NCBI GenBank assembly: GCA_029891345.1
Contig: CM057009.1
Location: forward strand, 93,729,416-93,793,415
Reading direction: 5' to 3'
From: Dryococelus australis
Taxonomy: Eukaryota > Arthropoda > Insecta > Phasmatodea > Phasmatidae
DNA: 64,000 nucleotides
Positions 60,210 to 64,000 of this stretch are shown here, in pieces. A program made the translations under genes and the position numbers. The first letter of the stretch is position 1. Each line of letters opens with the position of its first letter. The notes beneath the pieces were generated by a model. The model saw only the letters and a list, made by a program, of their open reading frames with translations. It did not search any database and was not told where the DNA came from.

Positions 60210-63200
60210 ACATAGTCACTCAGTTTCATTGGCGTCTGTCAAACCAATGTCAAGACAGACTGCTTCCTGCTGCTTAGTGGAGTCCCTACCCCTGGTCCTG
60301 TTCACAGGGCCTTGTTGGTACACTCTGTAACTAGAACTCAAGAAATCTCGGTAGTTCCTTTGCTGTCTGACTCCCAGGAACTCTGCACTCCTGCTCATTT
60401 TGATCCTCCAAGGAAACCCTAAAAATAGCACCTCCAGGTCCCCTGGAAAGTGAGGTCAGTCCCGTTCCCCTCAGTTTATCCACTTACCCATAAGCTCCTC
60501 CTGGTGTTGGTGAACCCATCCCACCTTGGGTCTCCCAAGAATGGTCAGGTACCCTTGGCTCTGGAGACTGGATATCTTGCTAAAGTGGCTCATGCAAATA
60601 TCCTGGAATTTTAACAGCTCTGCCGAATGGTGGTGGTTCTGAATCTTCTTGACTCTTCACACCCATTTTTCCACGATCCACCTGACCTGACCTGACCTGA
60701 CCTCCCTTGGGCTGGAAGATGAACCCACTTGTTGGGTATGGTCTAGTTGCTTTTCTGAAGAGGGCGCTGCAGCACGTGGTGTGTGTGTTGCTGTGTTATG
60801 TGACCATCTTCTATTTGCACCTTGTAAGTTAAGGATTTCACGTTGGTCCAGCCACATAGTTACAGATTAACACTGTGTCTTTTTCCTTGTTATCTGTAAC
60901 TATTTATATGTAACTATTTCATGTTATCACCCCCAACCTTCTTAGCTATATCTTTTGCTTCATTTGAAGATGAATGGAGAATGCAATCTGTCTAAATAGG
61001 TTTGCAACTTTCTGCCCATTAATAGTTCTGCAGACATTTTCTGTGTAACTGTGATTGGAGTTGTACGCAATGAAAACAGCACTCTTTGCAGCCTTGTATT
61101 CCAATCCTCTGCCTTCAACTTCCGCAATTTGCCCTTGACTATTTGAATGGTCCATTCTGCTTGGCCATTGTTAGCTGGATGGAATGGAGGTGTGTATCTG
61201 TAACTGATTCCATTTCTCTCTAAGAATGTCTTCATCTCGAAAGATAAAAAGCCAGTCCCAATATCAGATACAATCATATTAGGGATACCATGGGTGCTGA
61301 AAAGATTCCTGACCTCTTGTACTACAGCATTTGTTGATACTGATGGCACCAACTTCACCTTTGGCCATCTGGAGAACGCATCAATAACAATGAGGAATGT
61401 TCTCCCTTGGAAGGGGCCAACAAAATCTACATGAAGGCGGGACCATGATTTATTCAGTGCACTCCATGACACGTGTTTTCACCGGAGCTCTACTTTATGC
61501 CTGACAATTCTGGCAGTGGCTGATGATCTTCTCAAGCTCTTTGTTCATTCTCGGCCACCACACACAGTTTCGTGCTATGGCCTTGGAGCACACCATCCCA
61601 TCATGTGATGAATCTAGCATCTAGAGTAGGTCTTCTTGCAGCTGATGCAGAATTACCACCCAAGCACCCCACAGTAAATAATCACGGTAAGTAGATGTTG
61701 CCTATCATCTGATCCGATATGGCCGAACATTCTCATTAACTAATTTGGGTGACCACCTATAGTGCACCGAGCTAATTACTGGAATTCCAAGGGTGCTTCA
61801 GGCATCTCTTCTAACATGAGAACTTGTGCCACCTCTGGAACTTCAAAGGTGGGTGTTGAATGAGGCAACCTGCTCTAGGCATCTGTATGTCCAATCCGAA
61901 CTCCTGGCTCGTAGATGATCTGGTAGTCATACATACATGCTATCAAACTTAATGTAGCAATCATGGTGACAAAATGTCTGGGTGACAAAATGTCTGGGGT
62001 TGGGCGCCTTGGGTCCAATAGTCCCAAGAGTAGTTTGTGGTCCATAACCACTGTAAAAGACCTGCCTGCCAAGTGCAGCAGAAATTTTGTCACACCAAAA
62101 ATTACAGCCAAGGCTTCCTTATCGATATGAGCATAGTTATGTTCATATTTCTGCAATGTGCGTTACACAAATGCCATTGGTCGTTCTTCACCATTAGCCA
62201 TAATATGTGCCAAAACTGCACCAACCCCAAACTCTGATGTATCACGTGTTAACACAAGCAGCCTTGAAGGGTCATAATATTCAAGCGCACACTCAGATTG
62301 CAACAATTTCTTCGCCCTGACAAATGCTTCAGAATGCTCTTTTTTTCACTCCTATGCAGCATGCTTGACATGAAGATGATGTAATGGTTCCAGCACACTA
62401 GCTTTGTCTTTCAAGTTTCATTCATAAAAATTCAGTAATTCCAACAATGCCTGCAGGTCCTTCTCATTTGAAGAACTGATACCCTGCAAATAGCACCCAC
62501 CTTGTCTTCTGTGAGGTGAATTTCTTTCTCGTTTATTCTGTATCACAAAAAGTTCACTACTGTTCAAGCAAAAACTCACTTGAACTTCTTCAGTCACAAC
62601 CTTGCCTTGTCGATTCTAGCAACCACCTCTGTTACCCGTGTCCAATGTTCCTCTTCATTTGGGCCTGCTATTAATACATCATCTAACAGTACCACCACTC
62701 CATCTACCCCTGCTAGTAGTGTTTCTATATAAGTCTTTGAAAAACTGCTGGATCACTGCTCACTCCAAACTGCAGGCGGTTAACCTTAAAAAGGCCCTTA
62801 ATGGTATGTACGGTTAACAGCTTGGCTATTGCATCATCTTCTCCAACCTGTATATAAGCATCTACCATATCCAATTTTGTGAAAAAGTTTCCTATAGCCA
62901 GTGATACCAGTGCTTCATTAATGGTCGGCAAATGGTAACACTCTGTCTTGCACGTGTGTTAACTGTACCCATGTAATCTCCACATATGCGCACCGAGCCA
63001 CCAGTTTTCATGATAGGCTCAATGGATGTTGCCCATGCTGAATATGCCACTTTTTCATAGGTCCCCCGTGACACAAGTTTGTCGATTGCTGTCACTACCT
63101 TCTCTCTCACTGTGAATGGGACTGGTCTACATTTTATGAATATTGGTTTATCTCCGTGTTGGAGTATAAGAGTGATTGGTGGGCCTTTATGCTGCCCCAG

Positions 63201-64000
63201 ATCACTTATGAAACCCTTCACATGCTATAAGTGCCTTTATCCACTGGTTTTCACAATTATTCTCATATGTACTTGTTCCTGCAGCATTCATCTCTTTCAC
63301 TACATTATGAACTGTAAAAATACCTTCCACTAAAATCCCCAGTGCCTCAAACCAATTTCGCCCCAGTAAACTGGGCCCATTTCCAGCAGCCACTATCAAG
63401 GGAAGTGCTGCTGCATTTCCACTCACTTCCATACAAACAGCCTTAGCCCCCTGAACCTTCAACTGTTCTTGCAACCAAGTGCGCAGGGCAATGTTGCAAT
63501 TGTCTAGAGTGGTTGTGTAGGCCACAGAGACTTGTAGGTTTCCCAGCTGATAACAGTAAAACTTGCACCTGTATTTTCTTTTATGTGATGCCTCTTGCCT
63601 TCCAAACACAAATTGATAACAAAGGGTGCTTCACTTCTCAGCACCTGCAAGCTGTATAAACTGTACACTGCTAATGTTTCATCAAATTGCTCCTCTAGTG
63701 TATCTAACAGCGTACGAGTCCTACCTGTCTGTGGTTTGCTTCTATCATTACTCTGTGGCCTATTATATACGTTTTGTTGTTTATTCTTCATAAGACATGC
63801 TTTCTCTAAGTGATCCTGTTTTGAACAATACCGGCACACTGTTGCCACATGCCTACATGTTTATAAGGCATGTTTCCCAGAACACCGCCAACACAACTGC
63901 TTAAATGGGCTTTCCTGTAACTTTTGCTTTACCCGTTAAAAGTCAGTGTGTCTGTCTGAGCCTCTTCCTTCCACCACGGCATGTACTGAATGTCGGTCCT
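60210..64000 (-). mobile_element. Ty3/gypsy LTR element fossil, runs off the window edge
   Basis: Read on the minus strand from the edge: gag zinc knuckle CRYCSKQDHLEKAC (63795-63845); protease (63200-63700, phrase LPLIVAAGNGPSLLGRNWFE, with LLGRNW as the ILG-type motif); reverse transcriptase (RPVPFTVREKVVTAIDKLVS, RICGDY, then FFTKLDMVDAYIQV and LQFGVSSDPAVFQRLI, 62725-63221); RNase H (YAHIDKEALAVIFGVTKFL, VVMDHKLLLGLLDPRRP, 61875-62156); and integrase core (HVDFVGPFQGRTFLIVIDAF, SDIGTGFLS, FHPANNGQAEWTIQIVKGKL, 60960-61472). 60210-60480 is a post-integrase tail. The most complete gene set of the gypsy fossils here, yet broken, with about six or more breaks. LTRs are not identified. Confidence 0.9.
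60681..60703 (+). repeat. (CCTGA)n short tandem repeat
   Basis: Four full CCTGA units plus CCT, inside the tail of the minus-strand gypsy fossil. Confidence 0.8.

Overview
The window is eukaryotic and most likely arthropod, probably an insect with a large, repeat-rich genome. The evidence is long AT-rich non-coding DNA, introns with GT..AG borders, and a transposon set typical of arthropods: Tc1-like, mariner-like with long inverted repeats, ZMYM1-like hAT, and several Ty3/gypsy LTR elements. Nothing bacterial or viral in layout is present: no operons, no rRNA, no CRISPR, no convincing intact gene.

Host gene: I can support two plus-strand coding exons, 9664-9812 and 38296-38465. Their splice phases fit each other exactly, so they probably belong to one gene with an intron of about 28.5 kb. 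The protein piece is rich in Ser, Pro, Thr and Gln and looks like a disordered regulatory tail. A salt-inducible-kinase-like tail is my weak best guess. A possible 33-base mini-exon lies at 57638-57670.

Layout: 1-3830 unassigned GC-richer DNA and a minus-strand gypsy fragment; 3830-7545 AT-rich DNA with a GT-rich tract; 7546-9017 a mariner-like transposon with long terminal inverted repeats; 9180-9470 a SINE-like piece; 9664-9812 exon; 10138-11313 a foldback element with a SINE-like core; 14150-29463 a large LTR-element fossil whose 3' LTR appears split by a hAT transposon (about 22590-28270), which itself holds a 1487-bp non-autonomous hAT (25141-26627) with an 8-bp target duplication; 29869-30210 a 172-bp tandem duplication; 33419-34479 an array of a short CAG-CTG motif mixed with tRNA-like boxes; 35240-36780 a minus-strand gypsy fragment; 38296-38465 exon; 44304-45163 a second mariner-like transposon; 45830-49850 a plus-strand gypsy fossil invaded by a Tc1-like transposon (about 47060-48050); 50940-54820 a minus-strand gypsy fossil; 57429-57597 a long TA palindrome; 60210-64000 a minus-strand gypsy fossil running off the window.

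The most interesting signals are the PHD-type zinc fingers in the gag region of the 14-29 kb LTR element, that element's long LTRs with one unusually conserved inner block, the triple nesting of elements inside one host intron, and the mini-array of CAG-CTG motifs. All mobile-element genes seen here look dead.
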